Origin: Hedera helix
Taxonomy: Eukaryota > Streptophyta > Magnoliopsida > Apiales > Araliaceae
Assembly (NCBI GenBank): GCA_947179155.2
Contig: OX359269.1
Span: forward strand, 28,973,517 to 29,037,516
Direction of reading: 5' to 3'
DNA length: 64,000 nt
How positions within the stretch are numbered: position 1 is the stretch's first letter; the number at the start of each line of letters is the position of its first letter. The notes under the pieces are model-generated. The model worked only from the letters and a program-made list of their open reading frames with translations, was not told where the DNA came from and did not search any database. Both the position numbers and the translations under genes were made by a program. Below are positions 46,729 through 57,172 of the stretch, piece after piece.

Positions 46729-47753
46729 TTCTTGGCTCTTTAGTTTGATTTGGATTGAACTTGCTAAAGAACAGATGATAGTTGTAGCTTGTAGACGAAA
46801 ACATGCATGTACTTTTGTTGATTACTAAATACTTCCTCCCTTTCAAATTATAAGAGTATTAAGTAAAGAATATATGCATTGCTTTGTGATTTGGTTTTTG
46901 TGGGGAGTATTAAATCAGTTAAAAAAAGGTTATATATGTCATATTTACCTAGTTAGGAAGCTATGTCCTTTGATGATTCCAAAATTTTTATACATCAAAT
47001 TTCATGAACTTACAGTTGTGATCCCGAAATAGCTCCATTAACATACAATTGACCTTGGATTTTTATGGAAGAAAAAAATGACTTAAAACACGTTATTTGT
47101 AAAAGTTGAAAATGATGAAAAATCTATAGGCAAAATGGACTTTACCATATGACCATTTCGGATCATGATTCCAGGCGCAGTTTGAAATGCAGAGTCTATT
47201 TGGACAGTGTACAGAAATGAGTTGCACTGATATAACGAAGAGTTGTACTTTAAACAATCTTTATGATACAAGTATTATACAGTTACAACTCTCGTATATA
47301 TAAATGCATTTTATTTTTATAAGACTATTTAAATGGATACCCCAATTTTGACTGCCTAGAATCCAAATCCGACCATTCCAATATCTCGCAAAATTTTATT
47401 CATAATGAATAATGCTGCTCAGCAAGTTTTCTACGGAGTATTAAGCAAAAGACATTAGCTTTCGGTTTTATATTAGTAGTAGTTCCTTTTTCATGGATTA
47501 AAGTTCATAACTTTAAGACAAAATGCAGGCATAATCTTTAAATGGAAAAGGGAGTTAGCAATCCTAAATTATCTTTCCAAGTTTCTTGTTTTCTAGTTTG
47601 ACCTAACCATATTTTGGTTTTATAAATTCTGGGATATAATTCCGAAAAATCAAATTCCTAGCCTGAAATCCTTCAAAACTCCATTTCCTTAATTATGATC
47701 CGGTAAACTACTCAAATTAAAAAATAAATAAAATCTTAATGTTAGAATTAGGA
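46729..47753. other. Intergenic, upstream of the RTM2-like gene
   Basis: No gene seen. ATACTTCCTCCCTTTCAAATTATAAG near 46828 resembles a Stowaway end, possibly with TGGGGAGTATTA near 46900 as its partner. Frames at 46598-46828, 47083-47271 are chance. Confidence 0.45.
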
Positions 47754-48064
47754 GTGTAAATGGATATAAACGAATCCGAATATAGTAGTTTCTGTATCCG
47801 AAAAATCAATTTACTATCCGTCTTCATATTTGGTATTCGGCGGATTTTAAAAATGTTATCAGTATCTGGTATTCAGAATAATATCCGAATAATATCCGTT
47901 TTCATTTATTTTATTCGAATAAACAGATTATTCGAATATTCGGGTATCCGGATTCGTTTATCAGTCACCTAATATAAACTTCATTCAAATTATTTACAAA
48001 AAATAAAGAAAAAAATTAAATAATTACTCATAATCAATCACAATTTAAAGTTTAAACCATACAT

Positions 48065-49080
48065 ATTAATGAATGAATGTTAATTTATTTATTTTTAATA
48101 AATACAATAATCAATGCTCTAAATTACAATTCAAATAAGTTTTTATTATTTTTGAAATCCTAAATTCAAAATGAATGCTCTACATATTAATGTTTAAATG
48201 TCCAATAATAAGTAGATGTTCATTTTATGTGTTAATTTGGAGTAATACTGTAGTGTATATGAATATTTATAATCTATAATTATAACTTTTAAATAATATT
48301 TAGAACATTTATAACACTTGTTAAATGATACATTTTAGATATATTGTAACACTATATATAACTATAACAAAGGAAAAAAATAATGAGTTTTAAAGTATAC
48401 TTCATTAATGAATGAATGTTAATTTATTTATTTTTATTAAATACAATAATCAAATGCTCTAAATTACAATTCAAATAAGTTTTCATTATTTTTGAAATCT
48501 TAAATTCAAAATGAATGCTCTACTTATTAATGTTTAGATGTCCATTAATACGTAAATGTCAATTTTATGTGTTAATTTGGAATAATACTATAGTGTGTAT
48601 GAATATTTATAATCTATAATTATAACATTTAAATGATATTTATAACACTTGTTAAATGATGCATTTTAGATATATTGTAACACTATATATAGCTAGAATG
48701 AGGAAAACAAATAATGAGTTTTAAAGTATAGTTCATTAATGAATGAATATTAATTTATTTATTTTTAATAAATACAATAATCAATGCTCTAAATTACAAT
48801 TCAAATAAGTTTTCATTATTTTTGAAATCATAAATTTCAAAATGAATGCTCTACTTATTTTAGTTTAGATGTCCATTAATAAGTTGATGTCCATTTTATG
48901 TGTTTGTAGTAATATTGTAGTGTGTGAATATTTATAATATATAATTATAACATTTAAATTATATTTATAATATTTATAACACTTGTTAAACGAGCCAAAA
49001 GTTATATTGTAACACTTGTTAAATTACATTTATAACATTTATAACACTTGTTAAATGATAAAATTTAAATGTTTTAACTT
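48065..49080. repeat. Tandem array, three units of about 335 bp
   Basis: TTAATGAATGAATGTTAATTTATTTATTTTTA begins near 48067, 48406 and 48737 (spacing 339 and 331). Each unit continues with ATACAATAATCAA.GCTCTAAATTAC and ends with ATAACACTTGTTAAATGATA. The third unit degenerates into short repeats of ATTTATAACATTTATAACACTTGTTAAA. Confidence 0.9.
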
Positions 49081-49248
49081 TATAATAGTAAAAATCCATT
49101 AACTATACTTAAATTAATTTATTTTAGTTTATTAATATTATAATAAAAGTGTTATTTCTTACTTTTTGGAAGTGAAATGACATATTTTAAAAACAATTTT
49201 CGTATGATAGTGAAAACTAATTATTATATAAGGAAGTCCACTTAAAAA

Positions 49249-49252
<4 letters not shown>

Positions 49253-49341
<89 letters not shown>
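49253..49341. repeat. (AT)n microsatellite, about 88 bp
   Basis: Pure alternating AT directly left of the closing GGATATGGATCCGAAT motifs. Confidence 0.97.
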
Positions 49342-49343
<2 letters not shown>

Positions 49344-49731
49344 TTATTCGGATATGGATCCGAATTCGGATATTGGATTCCGAATATTCGCTATAATGAT
49401 ATGCAAATTTGGCATCATTGTAAATATTATTATTAATTAATGGAATTTAAAATTTTGAAATGTGACAAATTTTTTTGGACAAGCAAGTCGTGGACTATTT
49501 GATGATAGAATTAAATTCAAGCCTAATGAAACAAATTTGGATAAAAAAAAGATTTGAATTGGGTTGAAAGTAAGCAAATTATCAATTAATGAGAATTAAA
49601 TTCTCTAGATTTTTGGGGAAAGGACCATGCTACCCTTGACAAGTTGGAATATGACATTTGTGTCCTAAAGTGGTGTAATGACCAAGCTATCCTTGTGTAG
49701 CATTAAGCAATGTCCTAAATGACCCTAACCC

Positions 49732-49739
49732 TATATAAG
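49732..49739 (+). promoter_or_regulatory. TATA box of LTR F
   Basis: TATATAAG in the context CCCTATATAAGTT. Confidence 0.5.
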
Positions 49740-51309
49740 TTAAATTAACTAGGCATAGTTAGTTGTTGGAGATTTATTTATAAAACATGTATGTGTATTT
49801 TTTCTAGTATAGCAAGAGTTAGCTCATTTCATTTCATCTCCAAAGCTGCTAAGTAGAGAGAAGGAGAAGAAGGAAGCTAAAGTTTGATAATTATTGAGAG
49901 AAATTGCTACAAAGTGAGCAAGAGAAGGAAAACAAGCCATCAAAGTGGAGAATATAACTCTAGCAAGGTTTATAGCAAGGAGAAGGAGTGCAACAAGAAG
50001 GTATATAAGTGTTTTAACTTCAGAAACCTATCATTTTTGTGTTTAAATGCTAGAACAAGTGTAGCCATGCATGTATCTACGATCTAAGTTATAATTTATG
50101 TGAGTTACATGCTTCTTGATTGGTTTATCATGAAACCCTAAGCTTAAGTTTGCTAGAACAAAAGTGGTGCACTATTCATGTTTATATTTAAAGTTAGAAA
50201 GCATGATTCATGGTTGATCATGTGTTATATGTTCACGAAAGTGATGAAAATATAGTTGAAGGGTTGAACATGTTGGATTCATGTATATTATTTTGCTAGA
50301 TAGCAAGTTAAGTGCCTAGATGGTCTAAAAGTATGCATTGTGAAGGAAGAATTGCAATATTAGGCTATATGTTGCGTATAAACCAAATCACAATCTGTAA
50401 ATTATTTTGGAAGGTACATGTAGGAGTTACACAAGCATATAAGGTTGCTAAATGTGTTTATGGTAGTCTATGTGATGCATGAGGTTCAAGATGTCAAGTG
50501 AGTTCAAGTTTGAATTTGTTAAAAATGATAAAATGCAATCAATGTGTGATTTTTGGCTAATTGGTGTAATAGAAGGTCAAACGAGGTCAAACATCTAAGT
50601 TTGATGTAAACACACATGTTAGAATCGAATTAGAAGTCGTTTGGCGTCTATGGCGATAAATGTCCATTTTAAACGCTTTAAAATGTTCGCCGACGTCCAA
50701 AACAAAATCTTTGGAAAAATAAGGCTAATTTATGATTTTTAAATATTTTGAAGGCCCATGCAAGTCAAATACATGTTATATGTGCTATGTGAAGTGTTAG
50801 AATCAAGTTTTACAAAAAAGTGCCAAAAATAGCATGGATTTTTTAAATGAATTTTTTTTAGAAAAACCAGAACTGCACCGGGGCGCAGTGCTACTGAGGG
50901 AGCTCGCCAGGGCGAAATCAGGGGGCACCGGGGCGAAGTCTAGATGTACTATTCACAGAGAATAAAAATTTATTTCGAGTCCAAAATGAAATGTTTTGAT
51001 ATTAAACGATAGAAACATGTATGTAAACCATAATTTGATAAAAATAATCAATATGATAGATATTAAAGCTTAAGTGAACAATATGTTATATTTTAAGGGT
51101 TATGTAAAGCTAAATAGTAGCTTGTATAGCAAGTTATGGCATGCATATGTATATAACTAATGCATAAACCCATATTATGGTTATGTAGGACTCAATCAGG
51201 ATAAGATTTGTCCAATTGAGATAGACGAGGAAAAAGTTAAGTCTTCTAACTGAATTTTCATTTATAGTTTATTGAACAGTCATTCATGTTATACACTCAT
51301 ATGATCATG

Positions 51310-51314
51310 TAAAG
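51310..51314. other. Target-site duplication TAAAG (left) of LTR E
   Basis: TAAAG precedes TGTAACAACCCC at 51315 and recurs at 54936-54940 after ..GGGTCTTCACA. Confidence 0.9.
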
Positions 51315-52589
51315 TGTAACAACCCCGAAATTCGACAAACCTGATTACCTTAAATTTCATATTTATTATACATTATTTTTCTTACGTCCAAATTTCGGTT
51401 CGTTAATAAATCTTTAATCACCTTATCTAAACCATTAATTGACTTTACAATCATCAATTACCAAATTTTTCGGTATAAGTTTTTTTTAATCATTGTATTA
51501 AAATATTTCGGCATTTAAAAACTTAGCATCTCTATCCTAGTCCCTGGATCGCAACATTTACTTTTTCTTTTCTTTCAGGATAATTACTCTTGAATAATCA
51601 AAATTCATAACTAAACCTTATTTATCCGATCAAAAATCGACATATATATAACTTATAAATTATAACCACTCATTCCACTAATTTAACAATATTTAGTTTC
51701 TATATATAAATAAAATATAACTCAAAAATTATAACCACCCATTCCACTAATTTAACAATATTTAGTTTCTATATACAAATAAAATATATACAATAATTAT
51801 ATTTGTAACTTTCTCTGATGTCGCACATAATCCCTAGTCATGATTTAATACTTCTAAAGTTTCATTTCTACCTGCAAAATTTATATTATGCAAGAATGAG
51901 TACTAGGGCTCAACAAGTTCAACAATGTGCACATAACACATAACATAACATGCTCTGTGTGTGTCATACATCATGTGTTGTTCTTCTACTGAAGCAATAT
52001 AATTCACGTGCATCGTATCTATTTCCAATTAACAATGACCTAAATAAAATATTGAACAACTTCACATATAGTCACATATTTGCACCGAAGGCACATAGCA
52101 ATCATATCAACAAAGAATCACATAACACATAATTTTATATGCATTTGAACAAAAGTTAATCTATACTAACAGATAAACAATTAACATCAAGTACTGAAGA
52201 ACTTGCCTTGGTGTCGGAATTACTAATTAACCAATTTATAATTCTTCTCGTACAACCTATAGTAAATCAATTAAATAATAATTGATTAGCACTTTACTAT
52301 ATTAATTTAATTAATATAAAATACATTCAATGCGGACAAATCCACTCGTCGAATAAAATTTGGCGTATTCGGTTGTCCGTACTTTGATTTAACAATTTCC
52401 TAAATTTTAAACTTACTAGATTAATATTTAAAATATTTAACTATTAATCTCAAATATTTAATATTTAAAAAAAAGTATTAAATTTAATGCCCAAATATCA
52501 TTTTTATATTTTTAGTATTTTTTTTAATAATTTTTAAATAGTTTTTAAACATTTATTTTAATTAAAAATAGATTTTGGGACAAAATCGG

Positions 52590-52870
52590 AATTTCTGAGA
52601 AAGGCAGGGGCACGCTGGTCATTTGGCAAGGCTAGGGACACGCTCAGCATTTTCCTGAAAAGGCCAAGGGCGTGGTCCTTAACCAGCAGTGCGCCCACGC
52701 CTTGCGCGGCCACCCCCCTCTTCCATCTACGCCGAACGGCGTCGATCGACTTACCATTACTGAAGTCGCCGCGCATGGCGCAACTTCCCTTCTTCCGCTC
52801 CCAAAACGTCGTCATTTATAACCCGGCTCTGGAAAAAAAATGGCCGTCGCGCAATGCGCAGGCGGCCTTA
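52590..52870. repeat. GC-rich patch in LTR E
   Basis: About 280 bp with many GCGC, GGGGCACGC and GGCCGTCGCGC motifs in otherwise strongly AT-rich DNA. It lies just downstream of the LTR's TATA box on the minus strand, overlapping it at the edge. Confidence 0.7.
52813..52820 (-). promoter_or_regulatory. TATA box of LTR E
   Basis: Minus strand TATAAATG in the context GGGTTATAAATGACG. Confidence 0.5.
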
Positions 52871-53239
52871 ATTTCTTCCTTCTAGTAACAGTAGACAACC
52901 AACACCATTTTACATCATTTTTGTTCATCATTTCCACAACATAAATACTCTAAACTTTATATAACCCATAAATACACATCTAAAAATTATATAAAACAAT
53001 TATCCTAATTATTTACTAATTTTTCACAAAATTATTTTATCACCAAAAATACTAAAATAAATCAAATAAAATGATTTTATACCTTCCCAAAGCTTGAAAA
53101 CCTTCCTTTGAAGCTTGTTATACACTCTGATGGCACCGAAATTATCTTTCCTTGGTGGTGATGGTAGGTTCGGGTGGTGGTGGTGGTAGAAGAAGAAAAA
53201 GAAATGAAATAGCTATGTTGGTGTGTATAAGAATTGTTT

Positions 53240-53259
53240 TATTTATTTATTTATTATTA

Positions 53260-53336
<77 letters not shown>
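53240..53336. repeat. (ATT)n microsatellite
   Basis: More than 25 nearly perfect TTA units within LTR E. Confidence 0.97.
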
Positions 53337-53337
<1 letters not shown>

Positions 53338-54224
53338 TTTCCTCATTCCTTTTTTTAATCTTTAAGTATATGAGTTAATTTTAATTATCACTCCAAGTCC
53401 GCCGACTTGGAGTTGATTTGATAAAAACTTTCATGCACACTTGTTAATTTAATACATTATGTAGTTATTTCGTGTAAAAAATATTTTATATAATATATGT
53501 AAAATATTTATTTTAATTTATCAAAATTCATAAAATAATTTATAAATAATATTTATACCTTTTGAAGGTACTTTACTTAATAAATTTTGTACACACATAA
53601 TGACATGCACGTAATTATATGAGGTACATTATACATCCAAAATTACAAAAAATAACACACATAACTTAATAAAATTAAATTTTTCACTTTTTAATTTTTG
53701 TTACAAATACATTACATAAACATCCATGTATTTTCTCTCACTACATAATATGTACGTATATCAATTATTATATATGCATATTATGTATTATAATAAATTC
53801 TTTCACATATTTAATTTATAAAAATATTAAGTTTCATAAAATAGAAATAATTCTATTTTACATAAACATAAATTATCGTATTAAAATAAAAATTAATCAT
53901 ATTTATTAATTATTCTTTTTCACTATTTCATATATATTATATAAACTATACAATACAATATTGCACATTTTATATAATTATATTTCCTTCCTTAATTAAT
54001 GTATTCCTCTTATATAAATTATATAATTATTTTTATATAATTTATATAATTATTATTTCCTTACTATTTACTTTAACTTTCTTATATAAATTATGTAATT
54101 TATTATATAATTTATATAATTACATTCTCCTTTTTAAATAATTTTCAAAATTTCTCCATAATTATCGATTAATTATATAATCAATAATTATATCTTTATT
54201 AATTCTCTCATAAATTCGTAATTC

Positions 54225-54276
<52 letters not shown>

Positions 54277-54521
54277 TTCTTTCATTAATATTTTACTTAA
54301 TTTTTCTTATATAAATTATAAAATTTATTATTATATAATTTATATAATTACTTTCTCCTCTCAAAATTTCTAAACTTTCGTCATAATTATTGATTAATTA
54401 TACAATCAATAATTTCAATTTTACTAATTTCCTCTTTAGTTTTTCATTAAAATTTGGATTAATTTAATTATTAATCCCTTTATCTCCATAATCAATAAAA
54501 AAAATTGTCAATATAACAATT

Positions 54522-54536
54522 GAACACACACACACA

Positions 54537-54592
<56 letters not shown>
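54522..54592. repeat. (CA)n microsatellite
   Basis: About 70 bp of CA repeats with one interruption, in LTR E. Confidence 0.97.
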
Positions 54593-54593
<1 letters not shown>

Positions 54594-54940
54594 CTACTTC
54601 ATATATCTCACATTACCACGTAACACCATTTAAATAATAATTTATGCACCTCCACAACCATTTTAAATATTAACAATTTAATTGTACAATTATATGAAAT
54701 TTCTCTTACTCTTCATAAATTATTTTTAAACAATTTATTTACTTTTCAATTATGTTAATTCAACACAATTTATTACCATCTCTGTACATATTTAATTTAT
54801 CAATTAAATCCCTTCACACACTTTAAATCACATAAAATATATGAATTATAAATAATTTAAACAACTTTGATAATTTTTTTAATTAAATTCTTATTTAATA
54901 TTATTAAAGAAATCCCGAAAATTCGGGTCTTCACATAAAG

Positions 54941-55892
54941 TTCATTCACTATTGAACTACTTTGAAAAGGTCAATGCAAATCTTGATTCTGGCTAGACAC
55001 GTATGATGATACATGTTGAAATCAGATATTTATTGTTATGTGCTTCAATTCACATTGCTGTGGTGCGGATTCTATGATATGCTGTGACAGAACAACCCTG
55101 ATAAATGAGAGTAAAGTATAAAGCAATTTAATTTTATGGCGTGGTTACGTCGCTAGATGTTTATGTTGTGCACATGATAAAAGTACGATGGGCTGATCAC
55201 CCAGAGTACACATCTATTTGAATAGCAGTCTTACGACTAACTTGGGCAGTATCAGTTTTGATGATTGGTATTGTTCTTAACGAGTTATTGGTCTTGTGAC
55301 CATATAGCAAACAAACTCCATGCTCTCAGTCCCTCATGCAAAGTTCATGTATAATTCTCGTGTTCATATATTGAACCGATATTGATATTGATCTAGTTTA
55401 TTAAACATGATTCAGTTTGTTGATATTAACCCAACTTCTTGAAAATATTTCAGTTAATAGATATTGATTTAGTTGTCATGCATGATTCAGTTAAATCGTA
55501 TATGATTTTCATTAATCAGTTCGAAATATCATGTCATCATTTGTTTGTATACGTGCTGAGCTATTTTATGCTCACTCTTACTTTTAAACATGATATTTCA
55601 GTTAAATCTGAACAAGCAGAGGGATTAGGAGTAGACAAAGGGAAAAGAAATGGCTAGTCAACAATGAAGGCCTAGTTAGAGAATTTTTGAAAGTCTATAT
55701 TATTATTTTTTGTAATATGTCAGGTATAAATATGTGTATGTATGAAGGTATGTAGAACCTGGGATTAGATATGTATGAATATAAATTACATTTTATTATT
55801 TTATTCAGAATGAATGGATGTGATGGTAGGATAAAATAGTAACGCGAGCACCGAACCCGTGGTTCAAGGGACCTGGATTTGGGGGCGTCATA
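54941..55892 (+). mobile_element. 5' LTR of element F, right portion
   Basis: Continues LTR F after E. It holds the conserved hairpin TGAGCTATTTTATGCTCACTC (about 55556-55577) and ends with ACCCGTGGTTCAAGGGACCTGGATTTGGGGGCGTCATA style sequence just like the end of LTRs B and C, immediately followed by a Met primer site. The terminal CA has become TA or is offset by two bases. Confidence 0.82.
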
Positions 55893-55895
55893 GGT

Positions 55896-55907
55896 TAGTA
55901 TCAGAGC
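55896..55907 (+). other. Primer-binding site of element F (initiator Met tRNA, one change)
   Basis: TAGTATCAGAGC differs from the canonical TGGTATCAGAGC by one G to A change. It lies three bases after the LTR end. Confidence 0.8.
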
Positions 55908-56099
55908 TGTTAGGATATAAACCTTAGGTGGAAAAATCTTAGGAATATGACCTTAAGAAAAATAGTAAAACTCATCTAGAGTTATAAGATGCGAATGGTG
56001 GAAGTTGTCAAGGTTACAATTTCCACAATACGTGCTATGTGTTTTAAGAATAAGGAAAATTGTGTTGAATTGAAACAACTGTTCTTGTGATTTTATAAT

Positions 56100-56817
56100 A
56101 TGCCAGAGATTGAAGAATCTAGTCGGGCAATAGAAGAAGAGCTTAGAGACATTCAGATTGACGTAATGACTATTGTACCAGTTATAGCAGTAGTACCAAC
56201 TAATGACAATGAACAGGAGGAAGATCTAGATGAACTGGAAGGAGACTCAAATAGGGCATTGTCGGATAATACATCATCTGAGCAAAGAGAAGCAGACCAA
56301 GAATAAATGAATGGTTTAATACAGCAGAATAGTGAGTATGTGGACAGAATATTAGAATTGGAGACTCAAGCAGCTGAACGACAGACAGCTGTAGAGCAAA
56401 ATGAAAATACAGTTCAAGTGTTGGTTGGTAGGAATATGGAGCTGGCAGATAAATTAAGACAAAAAGAATAGAAGGTCCAAGAATTGAAGAATGACAAGGA
56501 AACCTTGGAGACAGGCTAAGTTGAAGGAGGCAACTGCTGAGATAGCCAAGTACGAACATGCCGGGGCTAAAGCAATATGAAGGATAAATTTGGTAGAAGA
56601 AGAAGTTAGAGCAAAGAAAGCCTGGATTGATAATATGAAAGTGAGAATGGATGACTTGAGCTATACATTTCGCACAACGTTTGGGAGGGAACAGGATATG
56701 GTACATTATTACCCTGTAGAGTATGATCAGACTAGAAGCACTTTGAGCAGATGGAAAATGATAACAATTATGGATGAAGAATACGAAGATGCTGTTAGGC
56801 GGAGGATGCTTCCGTAG
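56100..56817 (+). pseudogene. Extra coiled-coil ORF of element F, upstream of gag, broken
   Basis: Reading from the ATG at 56100 gives an acidic protein (EIEESSRAIEEELRDIQIDV, later ILELETQAAERQTAVEQNEN) with heptad-like spacing of Leu/Val, as in a coiled coil. Stops at 56304-56306, 56470-56472 and near 56518 and a frame change near 56515 break it; the downstream frame (VEEEVRAKKAWIDNMKVRMD, to MLP-stop at 56815-56817) looks like its continuation. The intact length would have been about 240 residues. It sits between primer site and gag, about 350 bp before gag. Additional ORFs there are known from Tat/Ogre-type elements but are not typical of chromoviruses. I recognise no domain. Confidence 0.55.
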
Positions 56818-57172
56818 GAAGAATGTAATAGATATATATGGTTATATATGTGTAGTTATATGTGTATGTCATGTAAATCCCTGGTTTTGTTATAGAAGGG
56901 ATAGAAAGTCTCATGTAACCTCTTTTGTAAGGAGGGAAGGTCTAAGTTTGTTGTATAAAGTTATGTGTAAATCCCGACTTATATGGTCCGAAGGGATGAA
57001 AAGTTAATAGCAATGTGCTACATGTAATGTAATGTGTTAGACACTAGTCAAGTTATTTATGAATATAAATTCAGTTATTAAATATGTATTGACACAACTA
57101 TGTATTTAAAGTTCATAAGAATGCGATATGTAGATGATATGTAATAATCGTCGTATGAATTATGAAACAGAA
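56818..57172 (+). other. Spacer between the extra ORF and gag of element F
   Basis: AT-rich, with no coding that I can support; small open frames here (for example 56774-57007) lack family resemblance. Confidence 0.45.

Larger units (their letters stand above)
47754..49400. mobile_element. Repeat element with GGATATCCGAAT-type ends and internal tandem array
   Basis: The left part (47754-47970) is dense in ATCCGAAT, ATTCGGAT and TATCCG motifs, and the same motifs close the region at 49342-49392. Such ends are common in non-autonomous plant DNA transposons starting GGTGTAAATGGAT. Between them lie three tandem units of about 335 bp and a long (AT)n run. No transposase is seen. The exact ends and a target duplication could not be fixed. 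Confidence 0.5.
49418..51314 (+). mobile_element. 5' LTR of Ty3/gypsy element F, left portion
   Basis: This is LTR sequence upstream of E and of the F coding region. A TATA motif (TATATAAG, 49732) is followed by a purine-rich leader and, further on, a GC-rich patch (GCACCGGGGCG..., 50876-50940), the same order as in LTRs A, B and D. The start is uncertain: TGTAAATATT at 49418 could be it, but the part before the TATA box is much shorter than in relatives, so the 5' end may be truncated. The frame at 49884-50087 is not a gene. Confidence 0.6.
51315..54935 (-). mobile_element. Solo LTR E, 3621 bp, inserted in LTR F
   Basis: Minus orientation: starts TGTGAAGACCCGAATTTTCGGG at 54935 and ends CGGGGTTGTTACA at 51315, with the duplication TAAAG on both sides. 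No primer site or internal region is present, so it is a solo LTR. It contains (CA)n at 54522-54592, (AT)n at about 54228-54271, repeated TTATATAATTTATATAATTA phrases (about 54010-54350), (ATT)n at about 53240-53336, a TATA box at 52813-52820, a GC-rich patch at 52590-52870 and the conserved motif GAGTACTAGGGCTCAACAAG (about 51898). The frame at 52558-52815 runs through the GC-rich patch and resembles no known protein. Confidence 0.9.

Noticed and set aside
52558..52815. 85-codon frame in a GC-rich patch
   Set aside because: It is in solo LTR E; the open frame is due to the local GC content, and no domain is recognisable.
56200..56706. 168-codon minus-strand frame
   Set aside because: Antisense of the coiled-coil ORF of element F; rich in His, Leu and Tyr without family resemblance.
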